Source of the DNA: Pseudomonas sp. Leaf48 | GTDB taxonomy: Bacteria > Pseudomonadota > Gammaproteobacteria > Pseudomonadales > Pseudomonadaceae | Assembly: GCF_001421885.1 (NCBI RefSeq) | Contig: NZ_LMLH01000028.1 | Span: 564,129 to 628,128, forward strand | Direction of reading: 5' to 3' | DNA length: 64,000 bases | Shown: in pieces, positions 36,733 to 45,028 of the stretch | How the letters are laid out: every line of letters starts with the position of its first letter | How positions within the stretch are numbered: position 1 is the stretch's first letter | Translations under genes and position numbers: made by a program | Notes under the pieces: generated by a model | What the model saw: only the letters and a program-made list of their open reading frames with translations | Told to the model about the DNA's origin: nothing | Databases searched by the model: none

Positions 36733-37347
36733 TCAGGCAGCCGTCAGCAGGCCCTGGCGTTCGATGAAGGCGATGATCTCTTCCAGGCCCTGGCCGGTTT
36801 TCTGGTTGCTGAACACGAAGGGCTTGCCGTTGCGCATGCGTGTTGTGTCGCTGTCCATCAACGACAGCGAAGCACCCACCAGCGGCGCGAGGTCGATCTT
36901 GTTGATCACCAGCAGATCGGATTTACAGATTCCCGGCCCGCCCTTGCGTGGCAGTTTGTCGCCGGCGGACACGTCGATAACGTAGATGGTCAGGTCGGAC
37001 AGTTCCGGGCTGAATGTGGCGGAGAGGTTGTCGCCACCGGACTCCACCAGAATCAGGTCCAGCCCCGGAAAACGCCGGTTCAGTTGATCCACCGCTTCGA
37101 GATTGATCGAGGCGTCTTCTCGGATCGCCGTGTGCGGGCAGCCACCGGTTTCGACACCGATGATGCGTTCCGGCGCCAGGGCCTCGTTGCGCACCAGGAA
37201 ATCGGCGTCTTCGCGGGTGTAGATGTCGTTGGTGACGACGGCCAGGTTGTAGCGCTCGCGCAGGGCCAGGCACAGGGCCAGGGTCAACGCGGTTTTACCG
37301 GAGCCGACCGGACCGCCGATACCGACGCGCAGGGGTTGTGCGTTCAT
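36733..37347 (-). CDS. ureG: Urease accessory GTPase UreG
   Basis: A 204-residue SIMIBI-class GTPase. P-loop GGPVGSGKT at 11-19, the nickel-binding Cys-Pro-His motif in GVETGGCPHTAIRED, and LLVINKIDLAPLVGA with the NKxD guanine specificity motif. It delivers Ni2+ to apo-urease in complex with UreD/F. I used the ATG at 37347 (MNAQPLRVGI); 57 nt of open frame upstream is not needed. Confidence 0.97.
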   Translation of the reverse strand: MNAQPLRVGIGGPVGSGKTALTLALCLALRERYNLAVVTNDIYTREDADFLVRNEALAPERIIGVETGGCPHTAIREDASINLEAVDQLNRRFPGLDLILVESGGDNLSATFSPELSDLTIYVIDVSAGDKLPRKGGPGICKSDLLVINKIDLAPLVGASLSLMDSDTTRMRNGKPFVFSNQKTGQGLEEIIAFIERQGLLTAA

Positions 37348-37369
37348 GTGATTCTCCAAAGTAAGGGCC

Positions 37370-38044
37370 CTAGGAACGGAATAGACGGCTGTATTGGCGC
37401 TCATGGGCCATACACGCCAGGGACAGGCCGAAAGGGGCGCTGCCGTAATGCTCGGGATCGATTTGAGTGGCGTGGTGTTGAGCTTGTTGAAGGAGCGGCA
37501 CCAGTTCGCTGGTCAGGCGCTGTGCGGCTTGCTGGCCCAGGGGCAAGGTTTTCATCAGTACCGCCAGTTGGTTTTCCAGCCAGCTCCACAGCCACGCGGC
37601 CAGCGCATCCTGCGGGCTGATCTGCCAGGCGCGAGCGGCCAGGGCCCAACCAAGCGCCAGATGTGGCTCGGGACGCTGCTGGAGAAACCTGCGGGCCGCC
37701 TCATCGAGTTCCGGCAGGCCATTGAGCAGTTGCTGAAGGGAATAGCCCATCTGCCGGCTTTCCTGATGCAGCTCACGGGTTTCCCGGCTGGCGCGATGCT
37801 CTTCGCAGCGGTGCAGCAACTCGCCCCAGTTCTCCTCCACGGCGGCCACGCAATGGGCGAGCAGCAATGGCGCTTCAAAGCGTGCCAGATTCAACAGCAA
37901 CTGATCGCTGATCCAGCGTCGGGCACTGTCGGGATCGTTGACGCGGCCGTTATCCACCGCCATTTCCAAGCCTTGAGAATAGCTGTAGCCGCCAATCGGC
38001 AGTTGCGGGCTGGCCAGGCGCAAGAGCGCCCAGGCCGGGTTCAC
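37370..38044 (-). CDS. ureF: Urease accessory protein UreF
   Basis: A 224-residue all-helical protein with the N-terminal family segment LASPQLPIGGYSYSQGLEMA and the C-terminal SLACMAHERQYSRLFRS tail that contacts UreD/UreG. It gates GTP hydrolysis by UreG during nickel insertion. The start overlaps the ureE stop by 4 nt. Confidence 0.96.
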   Translation of the reverse strand: MNPAWALLRLASPQLPIGGYSYSQGLEMAVDNGRVNDPDSARRWISDQLLLNLARFEAPLLLAHCVAAVEENWGELLHRCEEHRASRETRELHQESRQMGYSLQQLLNGLPELDEAARRFLQQRPEPHLALGWALAARAWQISPQDALAAWLWSWLENQLAVLMKTLPLGQQAAQRLTSELVPLLQQAQHHATQIDPEHYGSAPFGLSLACMAHERQYSRLFRS

Positions 38045-38541
38045 AGGCGCACACCGAACTGGTGCAGTTTCGGCGCGTAGTTGAAGTCTTCGTCGCCGTG
38101 GCGCGAATGGTGGTGGCCGCCGCCGTATGCGCCGTGTTCAGGCTGGAACGGTGCTTCGATCGGTTCGACCTGTGCGCCCAGCTGTTCGAGCATGGCCTTG
38201 AGGACGTAATCGTCGAGGAGGCGCAACCAGCCGTCGCCGACTTGCAGGGCCACGTGACGGTTACCCAGATGATAGGCGGCGCGAGTCAGTTCAAAGGCGT
38301 TGGCGCAGGTGACGTGCAGCAGCTGCTCGGGACGTGCGCAGACGCGGACAATGCGACCGTCTTCGGCGTGCAGGTATTCGCCGTCATACAGGGGAGGCTG
38401 GCCGCGCTCCAGAAACAACCCGACGTCCTCGCCCTCGGCACTGAAACAGCGCAAACGGCTTTTGCTTCGGGCCTCGAACGTCAAGTGAAGCTCGGCGGCC
38501 CACTCAGGTTGAGGGTCGATTCTGCGATGAATCACCAGCAT
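38041..38541 (-). CDS. ureE: Urease accessory nickel metallochaperone UreE
   Basis: A 166-residue protein with an N-terminal peptide-binding domain (GLFLERGQPPLYDGEYLHAE), the metal-binding LGNRHVALQVGDGWLRLLDD, and a His-rich C-terminal region HGAYGGGHHHSRHGDED. I chose the ATG at 38541 (MLVIHRRID) for family length; another in-frame ATG lies 24 nt upstream. First gene of ureE-F-G-J. Confidence 0.95.
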   Translation of the reverse strand: MLVIHRRIDPQPEWAAELHLTFEARSKSRLRCFSAEGEDVGLFLERGQPPLYDGEYLHAEDGRIVRVCARPEQLLHVTCANAFELTRAAYHLGNRHVALQVGDGWLRLLDDYVLKAMLEQLGAQVEPIEAPFQPEHGAYGGGHHHSRHGDEDFNYAPKLHQFGVRL

Positions 38542-38766
38542 GGGATGACTTCCAGCAATGGACAATGCTCAGGCTAGAGCAAGGGGCTTGCCAATAGCGG
38601 GAAGTGTAGGAAAAGGCTGTGGGAAATGTAGGACGTGTGCGGTTGGGATATTTTTTTTGATTGAAGTTGGTGCGTTGATTTTTCTGATGCCCTTCTTTGG
38701 GGCGTCATTAAGAGAGCGCAGCGTACGGTAGCTCTTGCAGGGGGCGTGCTGCGATCTTCCTATGGA

Positions 38767-39399
38767 TTACTCGGTGCTTCCGAGTCCCTGCCAGTGCTTG
38801 AGCCCAATAAAAATAAAGCGCAACTGCTGGGTGATCTTCGCTTGCGGCGTCAGATGTTCGGGCAACGCTTCGGCAGGCGGGTCGATGATGTCCGGCAGGG
38901 TGGCGAATACGCTTTTTACGATCAGATCGGCCATGACGCTCAGGTCAGCGATGCCCAGATGTTGCAGTTTCGGCATCAACGACAGATCAGCCGCCAGGTC
39001 CGAACTGATGTCTTCGCGCAGTCGGCCGATCGCCAGACGCACCGGCACCGAGCCGCCGTATTGCTCGCGAGCGAGAAACAGGAACTGTGAACGGTTGGCG
39101 CTGACCACGTCGAGGAAGATCCGCACGGAAGCATCGATGATGCCGCCCATGACGAACTCATTGTGCCGCACCAGGCGGATGGTTTCGCGAAAGGTCTGGC
39201 CGACTTCGCTTACCAGCACCAGGCCCAGCTCATCCATATCGGCGAAATGACGATAGAAACCGGTGGGCACTATGCCGGCGGTTTTCGCCACTTCGCGCAA
39301 GCTCAGGCTGCCGAATCCTCGGCCGCCGTCCATCAAGCGCCGGGCGGCGTCCATCAGGGCGTTACGGGTCTGTTGTTTCTGTTCGGCGCGGGGCAGCAT
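38767..39399 (-). CDS. TetR-family regulator, DesT/FabR-like
   Basis: A 210-residue TetR regulator. The N-terminal segment SLSLREVAKTAGIVPTGFYR, then HFADMDELGL, closely resembles FabR/DesT, the acyl-CoA-responsive repressors of unsaturated fatty-acid genes, and the gene sits beside ureE as desT does in P. aeruginosa. I chose the ATG at 39399 (MLPRAEQKQQTR). In P. aeruginosa desT adjoins the desaturase genes desCB; no desaturase is present here, so its target lies elsewhere or has changed. Confidence 0.83.
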   Translation of the reverse strand: MLPRAEQKQQTRNALMDAARRLMDGGRGFGSLSLREVAKTAGIVPTGFYRHFADMDELGLVLVSEVGQTFRETIRLVRHNEFVMGGIIDASVRIFLDVVSANRSQFLFLAREQYGGSVPVRLAIGRLREDISSDLAADLSLMPKLQHLGIADLSVMADLIVKSVFATLPDIIDPPAEALPEHLTPQAKITQQLRFIFIGLKHWQGLGSTE

Positions 39400-39505
39400 C
39401 GCAAGGTTTTTCTGCAAAGGGAGAGCGGCGCACTCTAGCAAATCGGCTTTGCCGGCGTCGAACGACTATGGGGGATCACGCGGGGAAGGGCGGTGTTGAA
39501 AAATC

Positions 39506-39537
39506 AAAGCCCAATCCGGTGATTGGGCTTTTTTTCT
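39506..39537. terminator. Terminator after the 14-residue-repeat protein gene
   Basis: AAAGCCCAATC and GATTGGGCTTT form an 11-bp stem with a small CGGT loop. A run of seven T follows on the plus strand and a broken T run on the minus strand. It lies just beyond the stop of the repeat-protein gene. Confidence 0.85.
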
Positions 39538-39551
39538 GAGCGACCATGGGC

Positions 39552-39938
39552 TTAGCTCAGAGTGCTGTTGCGTTCGATTACGCGATCACCACCACCTTCA
39601 GCAAGGGTCTGGCCTTGTGGAGTGCGGTCCGAGCCATCGGAGGCGAGGGTCTGGCCTTGTGGAGTGCGGTCCGAACCATCGGCGGCGAGGGTCTGGCCTT
39701 GCGGGGTACGGTCGGAACCGTCCTGAGTGATCAGGCCTTTTTCTTTCAGGCGATCATTACCGCCTTCGGCAAGGGTCTGGCCCTGTGGGGTGCGATCGGA
39801 ACCATCAGCGGCGACCGTTTGGCTGAAAACCGAGTGGCTGTCTTTGACCTGGGGAGTGGCCTGGTCGGCGGCGGGCAGGGCAAAAGCGCTGCTGGCCAGC
39901 ATCGAGAGGGTAAGGCTAAGTAGTAGTTGGCGTTTCAT
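39552..39938 (-). CDS. Secreted protein with a strict 14-residue repeat (unknown function)
   Basis: A 128-residue precursor: signal peptide 1-20 (MKRQLLLSLTLSMLASSAFA) and then a low-complexity mature part. An Asp-Arg pair recurs at 48/49, 62/63, 76/77, 90/91, 104/105 and 118/119, an exact 14-residue period. Four units read DGSDRTPQGQTLA; the second and last are variants (GGNDRLKEK, GGGDRVIER). At the DNA level this gives 42-bp near-identical repeats. The ATG at 39938 has AGGAG upstream. I do not recognise a characterised family. Spacing and charge suggest a regular extended or beta-solenoid-like structure, possibly ion-binding, but that is speculation. Confidence 0.8.
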   Translation of the reverse strand: MKRQLLLSLTLSMLASSAFALPAADQATPQVKDSHSVFSQTVAADGSDRTPQGQTLAEGGNDRLKEKGLITQDGSDRTPQGQTLAADGSDRTPQGQTLASDGSDRTPQGQTLAEGGGDRVIERNSTLS

Positions 39939-40316
39939 GATCGGGTGCTCCTCGTAAGGGCTTGAAAGTGGCTACGAGGGCAATGCTACTCTCGATAACT
40001 CGATATAAAAGTTCATAAACGCAATGGTAATAATCAACGGAATTGATTGTTTGCCCGCGGGCCTCTAGGTCAGGCGTTCCGGTCGCGGGCTTTGCCATGA
40101 AATGGCTGTTTTCGACCTGGCTGTGTCTCACAAAAATAAGGGCTCGGTGACGCTGCAAGAACTCATTGGTCAGCATTTGACTCGCAGATTTACGCGATAT
40201 CGGTTAAACCTGCGGAGCTTTTACCAGTCGTAGATTGCATGGCGGGCCGTTTCTGGCTCACCGTTTCATAGGTGCGCCGCGGTCATGGCGCCCAGTCGTA
40301 TCAGGAGTCCTGTGCA
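39939..40316. other. Gene-free stretch upstream of the divergent repeat-protein and AsmA genes
   Basis: About 380 bp that hold the two divergent promoter regions. The left part is AT-rich (around 39990-40050). An 86-codon minus-strand frame (40176 downward) has no ribosome-binding site or recognisable product. No repeat or RNA structure was noticed. Confidence 0.5.
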
Positions 40317-42386
40317 ATGACGCGCACCCGTAAAGTACTTTCCTGGACCTTCGCCAGCCTTTTTGCACTGCTGGCAATTCTGGTACTGGTCATCGTGTTC
40401 TTCGATTGGAACCGGATCAAACCGAATATCAATGCCAAAGTCTCCGAGGAGCTGCACCGTGCGTTTGCCATCAACGGCAACCTCGCGGTGGTCTGGCAGC
40501 GCGAACCTGATGAAGGAGGCTGGCGCGCCTGGGTGCCTTGGCCGCATGTGGTAGCGCAGGATTTGAGCCTGGGTACCCCGGACTGGTCGAAGGCGCCGCA
40601 GATGGTCACCCTCAAGCGCGTCGAACTGCGCATCTCGCCCTTGGCGTTGCTCGCGCAACGCGTGGTCATTCCGCGTATCGACCTCACCGAACCCAATGCC
40701 GAGCTGCAGCGCCTGGCCGACGGGCGTGCCAACTGGACGTTCAAATTCGATCCCAAGGACCCGAATGCCGAACCGTCGAACTGGGTAGTCGATATAGGTG
40801 CAATCGGCTTCGACAAAGGCCATGTCACCCTTGATGACCGGCATCTGAAAAGCCAACTCGATGTGCTCATCGATCCTTTGGGCAAGCCGATCCCGTTCAG
40901 CGATATCGTTGGCGACAAAACGGCAAAAAAGGTCCTGGAGAAGGGGGCAGCGCCGCAGGATTATGCGTTCGCCCTCAAGGTCAACGGCCAGTATCACGGC
41001 CAGAAGCTGACGGGCCAGGGCAAGATCGGCGGTTTGTTGGCCTTGCAAGACTCGAACAGACCGTTTCCGCTGCAGGCGCAGGTGAAGATCGCCGATACCA
41101 GCGTCGAGCTGGTCGGTACCCTGACGGACCCGCTGAATCTCGGCGCCCTGGACCTGCGCCTGAAACTGGCGGGCACCAGCCTGGGCAATCTTTACCCGCT
41201 GACCGGCGTGATCCTGCCGGATACGTCCCCCTACACCACCGACGGTCACCTGATCGCCAGGTTGCATGAGGCCGGTGGCGCGGTATTTCGCTATGAGGAG
41301 TTCAACGGCAAAATCGGCGGGAGTGACATCCACGGCAGCCTGAAATACGTCGCCAGTCAGCCACGGCCGAAACTCAGCGGCTCGCTACTGTCCAATCAAT
41401 TGTTGTTTGCCGATCTGGCGCCGCTGATCGGAGCCGATTCCAATGCCAAGCAACAAGCCCGTGGCGGTGATAGCAAGCAACCGGCGGACAAGGTGCTGCC
41501 AGTCGAAGAGTTCAAGACCGAGCGCTGGCGTGATATGGACGCGGATGTCGAATTCACCGGCAAGCGTATCGTCCACAGTGAAAAGCTGCCGTTCAATGAC
41601 CTCTACACCCACCTGGTGCTCACCGATGGTGTGCTCAGCCTGGAGCCGCTGCGCTTCGGTGTGGCCGGCGGCAAGCTGGATGCGCAGATTCGTCTCAACG
41701 GCCATACCGATCCGCTGGAAGGCCAGGCAAAACTCACTGCCAGGGGGTTCAAGCTCAAGCAGTTGTTCCCGACCTTCGAGCCGATGAAAACCAGTTTCGG
41801 CGAGCTCAATGGCGATGCCGATATCAGCGGGCGCGGCAACTCGGTGGCGAAATTGCTGGGCAGCGCCAACGGCAAGCTGAAAATGCTGATCAACGACGGC
41901 GCTATCAGTCGAGAGCTGATGGAGTTGGCGGGGCTGAATGTTGGCAATTACGTGGTTGGCAAGATCTTTGGCGACAAGGAAGTGAAGATCAACTGTGCGG
42001 CTGCCGATTTCGACATCAAGAGCGGTCTGGCGACCACGCAGCTGTTTGTCTTCGATACCGAGAACGCAATCATCTATATCGATGGCACGGCGAATATGGC
42101 GACCGAGCAGTTGGACTTGACCATCACTCCGGAATCCAAGGGTTGGCGTTTGATTTCGTTGCGTTCACCGCTGTACGTGCGGGGCAAGTTCATCAAGCCC
42201 GATGCTGGGGTCAAAGCAGTGCCGTTGATTTTGCGTGGTGCGGGAATGGTTGCGCTGGGTGTGATTGCCGCACCGGCGGCGGGCTTGCTGGCGTTGGTGG
42301 CGCCGAGCGGCGGAGAGCAGAATCAGTGTGCGCCGTTGCTGGAGCAGATGAAGGAAGGAAAGGCACCGAAAACAGTGAAGGGTTGA
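40317..42386 (+). CDS. AsmA-family protein
   Basis: A 689-residue AsmA-like protein: one N-terminal membrane anchor (about 7-29, WTFASLFALLAILVLVIVFF), then a long periplasmic part rich in beta-strands with the family blocks RIDLTEPNAELQRLADGRAN, FDKGHVTLDD and the C-terminal TATQLFVFDTENAIIYIDGT-like segment. AsmA-like proteins are thought to bridge inner and outer membranes and move phospholipids. The ATG at 40317 has AGGAG upstream. Confidence 0.88.
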   Translation: MTRTRKVLSWTFASLFALLAILVLVIVFFDWNRIKPNINAKVSEELHRAFAINGNLAVVWQREPDEGGWRAWVPWPHVVAQDLSLGTPDWSKAPQMVTLKRVELRISPLALLAQRVVIPRIDLTEPNAELQRLADGRANWTFKFDPKDPNAEPSNWVVDIGAIGFDKGHVTLDDRHLKSQLDVLIDPLGKPIPFSDIVGDKTAKKVLEKGAAPQDYAFALKVNGQYHGQKLTGQGKIGGLLALQDSNRPFPLQAQVKIADTSVELVGTLTDPLNLGALDLRLKLAGTSLGNLYPLTGVILPDTSPYTTDGHLIARLHEAGGAVFRYEEFNGKIGGSDIHGSLKYVASQPRPKLSGSLLSNQLLFADLAPLIGADSNAKQQARGGDSKQPADKVLPVEEFKTERWRDMDADVEFTGKRIVHSEKLPFNDLYTHLVLTDGVLSLEPLRFGVAGGKLDAQIRLNGHTDPLEGQAKLTARGFKLKQLFPTFEPMKTSFGELNGDADISGRGNSVAKLLGSANGKLKMLINDGAISRELMELAGLNVGNYVVGKIFGDKEVKINCAAADFDIKSGLATTQLFVFDTENAIIYIDGTANMATEQLDLTITPESKGWRLISLRSPLYVRGKFIKPDAGVKAVPLILRGAGMVALGVIAAPAAGLLALVAPSGGEQNQCAPLLEQMKEGKAPKTVKG

Positions 42387-42465
42387 AGGCCTGCGGCTGT
42401 CCGCACAAGGAATGTTTAAGGGGCGCCTATGCGCAGTAATGGGCCGCAGGTTCTTCAATGCAGAG

Positions 42466-43167
42466 TCAATCGCTGGAGTCAGTTTCAGTTTCAGTTTCAG
42501 TTTCAGGAGTAATGGCGTGGAACAAATGGGTCCGCGCCTTGCTACCGAGTTTAGCGAACACCTGGTTTCTAATTGAGGCGTACTTGTCCTCCATCAAACG
42601 AGTGCTCCACAAGGACGTTTCGATATCTCCGAGGATGAGCGTTTCACGGATCGGTTGCTCAAGGAAGGTTATGTCTACCTTTTTAGAGGTTTCGAGTGAT
42701 AATTGAAGCGAAACGATTTTTTTGTTTTCGCAGACAACCGTCAATAGAGTACTCACGTTGAACGAAGGGAACTCTTCGAGCGCAGGTGGTTTTTCTGTTT
42801 GAATCCTGCTCAGGAACGCATTGCTGGCGGGCGACTCGCTGGGGAGTTGCGTGACGATCGATAATGCAGTTTTAAGTTGTTGTAGCTGTTTTTCGCTTAG
42901 TTCTTCGGATAGAGCGTTGGTCGCAATTTTTAGCACGCTGGATGGCGATTTTGGACGGCGGCTATTTTTGAATTTCCCAGATTCCCAGAACAGCCTTCCT
43001 AACGAGGTCGTATAAGAAGAGAGCCAGCGCTCGGCGGTCCCGTTAGCTATTAAACTTGCCAGTAAGGATGCGTGCAGAATATTTTCTTTGAAGTGCTCTG
43101 GGTGTAGACCGAGGAATAGGGTTATGTGCCCGTCGACTATATAGATGTCGGGTGATAATGGTTTCAT
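42466..43167 (-). CDS. Hypothetical protein, paralogue of the upstream neighbour
   Basis: A 233-residue cytoplasmic-type protein without recognised domain, AT-richer than its surroundings. Its blocks line up with the neighbour at 43248-44012: ERWLSSYTTSLGRLFW against EQWYDYYVQGLRTLGW; FNVSTLLTVVCENKK against FDISPVWQTREGSPM; YASIRNQVFAKLGSKA against YGRVRNKVLEKLGNAA. The C-terminus ends in an (ET)n tail from a hexanucleotide repeat. No good ribosome-binding site precedes the ATG at 43167. Function unknown. Confidence 0.6.
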   Translation of the reverse strand: MKPLSPDIYIVDGHITLFLGLHPEHFKENILHASLLASLIANGTAERWLSSYTTSLGRLFWESGKFKNSRRPKSPSSVLKIATNALSEELSEKQLQQLKTALSIVTQLPSESPASNAFLSRIQTEKPPALEEFPSFNVSTLLTVVCENKKIVSLQLSLETSKKVDITFLEQPIRETLILGDIETSLWSTRLMEDKYASIRNQVFAKLGSKARTHLFHAITPETETETETDSSD

Positions 43168-43247
43168 GTGATTCTGCGCTAATGAAGTTGGATTTGGTTG
43201 GCGCTGAGGTCGTAATAAAAAACCTCGGCGCCATTTTTAACTGGGCT

Positions 43248-44012
43248 TTATTGGAAGCCTGGGATGCCGTCAAGGAATTCGTCAGCGGCGTTCCCCAACT
43301 TTTCAAGAACCTTGTTTCGGACCCTGCCGTACAGTTGAGTGTTGAGATAAACGGGGGTGGCCATTGATTTCACGGCGGTGGATTTAGTGGTCGATTTCCA
43401 CCAGAGAATACCCCGGGAGCTTTCCTTTACATCTACACTTATGTAGCTGAGAATCATCATGGGAGAGCCTTCCCGGGTTTGCCAGACCGGAGAAATGTCA
43501 AAGTTGGCGTCATAGCCTGTTTGCGCATTTCGCTCATAGATTTTGATCAGCCCGTCGTCCCCTTTAACGCCTTCCACGGCTTTGCCGGCCAGTTGCGCCA
43601 AGCGTGGTGCATTTGCGCCAACCAGGTTTTGAAGGATGTCAAAGGCTACACCGTCCATTGTCAGGCCTGTTCTTTGTATTACCTTGTTCTGATTGTTGAT
43701 TTTGCTGTATGTCCAGCCGAGGGTACGCAGGCCCTGTACATAATAGTCGTACCACTGCTCCAGTTCTTTTTTGATGTCATACTTCTGTGAGGCGGCGTTT
43801 TGCATCAGCAGTTTACAGTTATCGACGTCATCGCGGTTTTGAGCAGATACTCCTGCCACGTAAATATTCATCATGTCCGGGCCGACAGTGCCGCTTTCCT
43901 TGGATGGATCAATCGGCAGACTGTCAGGTGCTGAGGAAAATGCTCGAGGTTTTACTGTTTTTGGTAGTGCTGGTAACGAATCGATGAATTCAAGCTGGTC
44001 TTCAAAATACAT
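43248..44012 (-). CDS. Hypothetical protein, AT-rich accessory gene (paralogue of the downstream gene)
   Basis: A 254-residue protein starting MYFEDQLEFIDSLPALPK, with AAAGGA upstream of the ATG at 44012. No signal peptide or membrane span. An internal Trp/Tyr-rich helix (ELEQWYDYYVQGLRTLGWTY) and a C-terminal helix (YGRVRNKVLEKLGNAADEFL) are shared with the downstream gene, implying a diverged tandem duplication. Base composition and codon use look foreign to the flanking core genes. Function unknown. Confidence 0.7.
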   Translation of the reverse strand: MYFEDQLEFIDSLPALPKTVKPRAFSSAPDSLPIDPSKESGTVGPDMMNIYVAGVSAQNRDDVDNCKLLMQNAASQKYDIKKELEQWYDYYVQGLRTLGWTYSKINNQNKVIQRTGLTMDGVAFDILQNLVGANAPRLAQLAGKAVEGVKGDDGLIKIYERNAQTGYDANFDISPVWQTREGSPMMILSYISVDVKESSRGILWWKSTTKSTAVKSMATPVYLNTQLYGRVRNKVLEKLGNAADEFLDGIPGFQ

Positions 44013-44147
44013 GGGTATAGTCCTTTATGGAATTATGCAGACGTCTTGTCTGTGTTTTAAATATAAGGATTTTGTATTTTAAATCTACTGTGCGATTGTA
44101 ACTTGATGCTCGTGTGTGTGGGGGGTGCAAGATGATCTGCTGGTCAA

Positions 44148-44186
44148 TAAAAAAGGCCTGATAGCAAATTAATTGCGATAAGGCCT
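44148..44186 (-). terminator. Terminator after the ferritin-like gene
   Basis: A near-perfect long hairpin: AGGCCT at both ends (44154-44159, 44181-44186) enclosing ATCGCAA/TTGCTAT pairing, followed on the minus strand by TTTTTTATT. Confidence 0.87.
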
Positions 44187-44194
44187 GGTTGCTA

Positions 44195-44725
44195 TCAGAG
44201 ATCTTTGAGTATGTCCGCCATGTCATCCGCATGCTCTTCTTCCTGAGCCAGAATATCCTCAAAGATGCGTCTGGTAGTCGGGTCTTTTTCGCCAATGTAC
44301 TGAATAATCTCGCGATAACTGTCGATGGCAATTCGCTCGGCCACCAGATCCTCGTAGACCATTTCCTTGAGCGAGTTACCCGCCACGTACTGAGCATGGG
44401 AGTTTTTCGTTAGTGTGTCAGGGTTGAACTCCGGTTCACCTCCCAGTTGCACGATTCGCTCGGCAAGTCGGTCGGCGTGTTCACCTTCCTGTTTGGCATG
44501 TTCGAGGAATTCTTCTGCAGCGACGTGAGCTTTTAGGCCACTGGCCATGAAGTAGTGGCGTTTGTAACGCAGCACGCAGACCAGTTCGGTGGCCAGCGAC
44601 TCATTGAGCAGGCGTAGTACTTCCTCAAGGTTGGCACTGTAGTCCTCGGTCACGGCGCCGTTTTCGACGTTCTTGCGCGCACGTTCGCGAAGGGTGGTTA
44701 CGTCAGACAAATGCATGTCACTCAT
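44195..44725 (-). CDS. Bacterioferritin-like di-iron ferritin protein
   Basis: A 176-residue four-helix ferritin-like protein. Di-iron ligands fit LLNESLATELVCVLRYKRHY, EEFLEHAKQEGEHADRLAER (ExxH), EDLVAERIAIDSYREIIQYI and DILAQEEEHADDMADIL (ExxH). It resembles the PA4880-type probable bacterioferritin; the heme-binding Met of true Bfr is not evident, so heme content is uncertain. The ATG at 44725 has AGGAGAACGAG upstream. Confidence 0.85.
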   Translation of the reverse strand: MSDMHLSDVTTLRERARKNVENGAVTEDYSANLEEVLRLLNESLATELVCVLRYKRHYFMASGLKAHVAAEEFLEHAKQEGEHADRLAERIVQLGGEPEFNPDTLTKNSHAQYVAGNSLKEMVYEDLVAERIAIDSYREIIQYIGEKDPTTRRIFEDILAQEEEHADDMADILKDL

Positions 44726-44779
44726 CTCGTTCTCCTGGAGGCTAACCCGGTTTGCGTCACGCCTCTGAGGACGTGATCG

Positions 44780-44944
44780 CTACTTAAGGTGTGAGTGATG
44801 ACTCCGGCGAAAAGTTTTATGAGATTTTTGGCAACAGATCGAACCCCCCGGGTTCAGCCTGCAGCCTTGCAAAACGGCCCGAAATTCATCGACATTGCGG
44901 ATGTCGTGGAGGGCGTCGTGCAGTTGCAGCAAGGCATTTGACAT
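44780..44944 (-). CDS. Possible small hypothetical protein (54 aa)
   Basis: A frame from the ATG at 44944 gives MSNALLQLHDALHDIRNVDE and continues to a Cys-containing, basic C-terminus (HKTFRRSHHSHLK). The amphipathic first half looks protein-like. No clear ribosome-binding site, and the frame also extends to 45007. Unknown function; it may not be a gene. Confidence 0.3.
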   Translation of the reverse strand: MSNALLQLHDALHDIRNVDEFRAVLQGCRLNPGGSICCQKSHKTFRRSHHSHLK

Positions 44945-45028
44945 AGACTTGTCATCTTCGCTGGCGATGCTTGGCTGATGTCTTGCATCGCGCCTTGCGT
45001 CACCCACCGATCACAAGGATGTTCGCCC

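Noticed and set aside
39916..40176. 86-codon minus-strand frame upstream of the repeat protein
   Set aside because: No ribosome-binding site, composition not protein-like, and it overlaps the start of the repeat-protein gene.
43043..43306. 87-codon minus-strand frame spanning the junction of the two paralogues
   Set aside because: Overlaps both better-supported genes in a different frame and has no features of its own.
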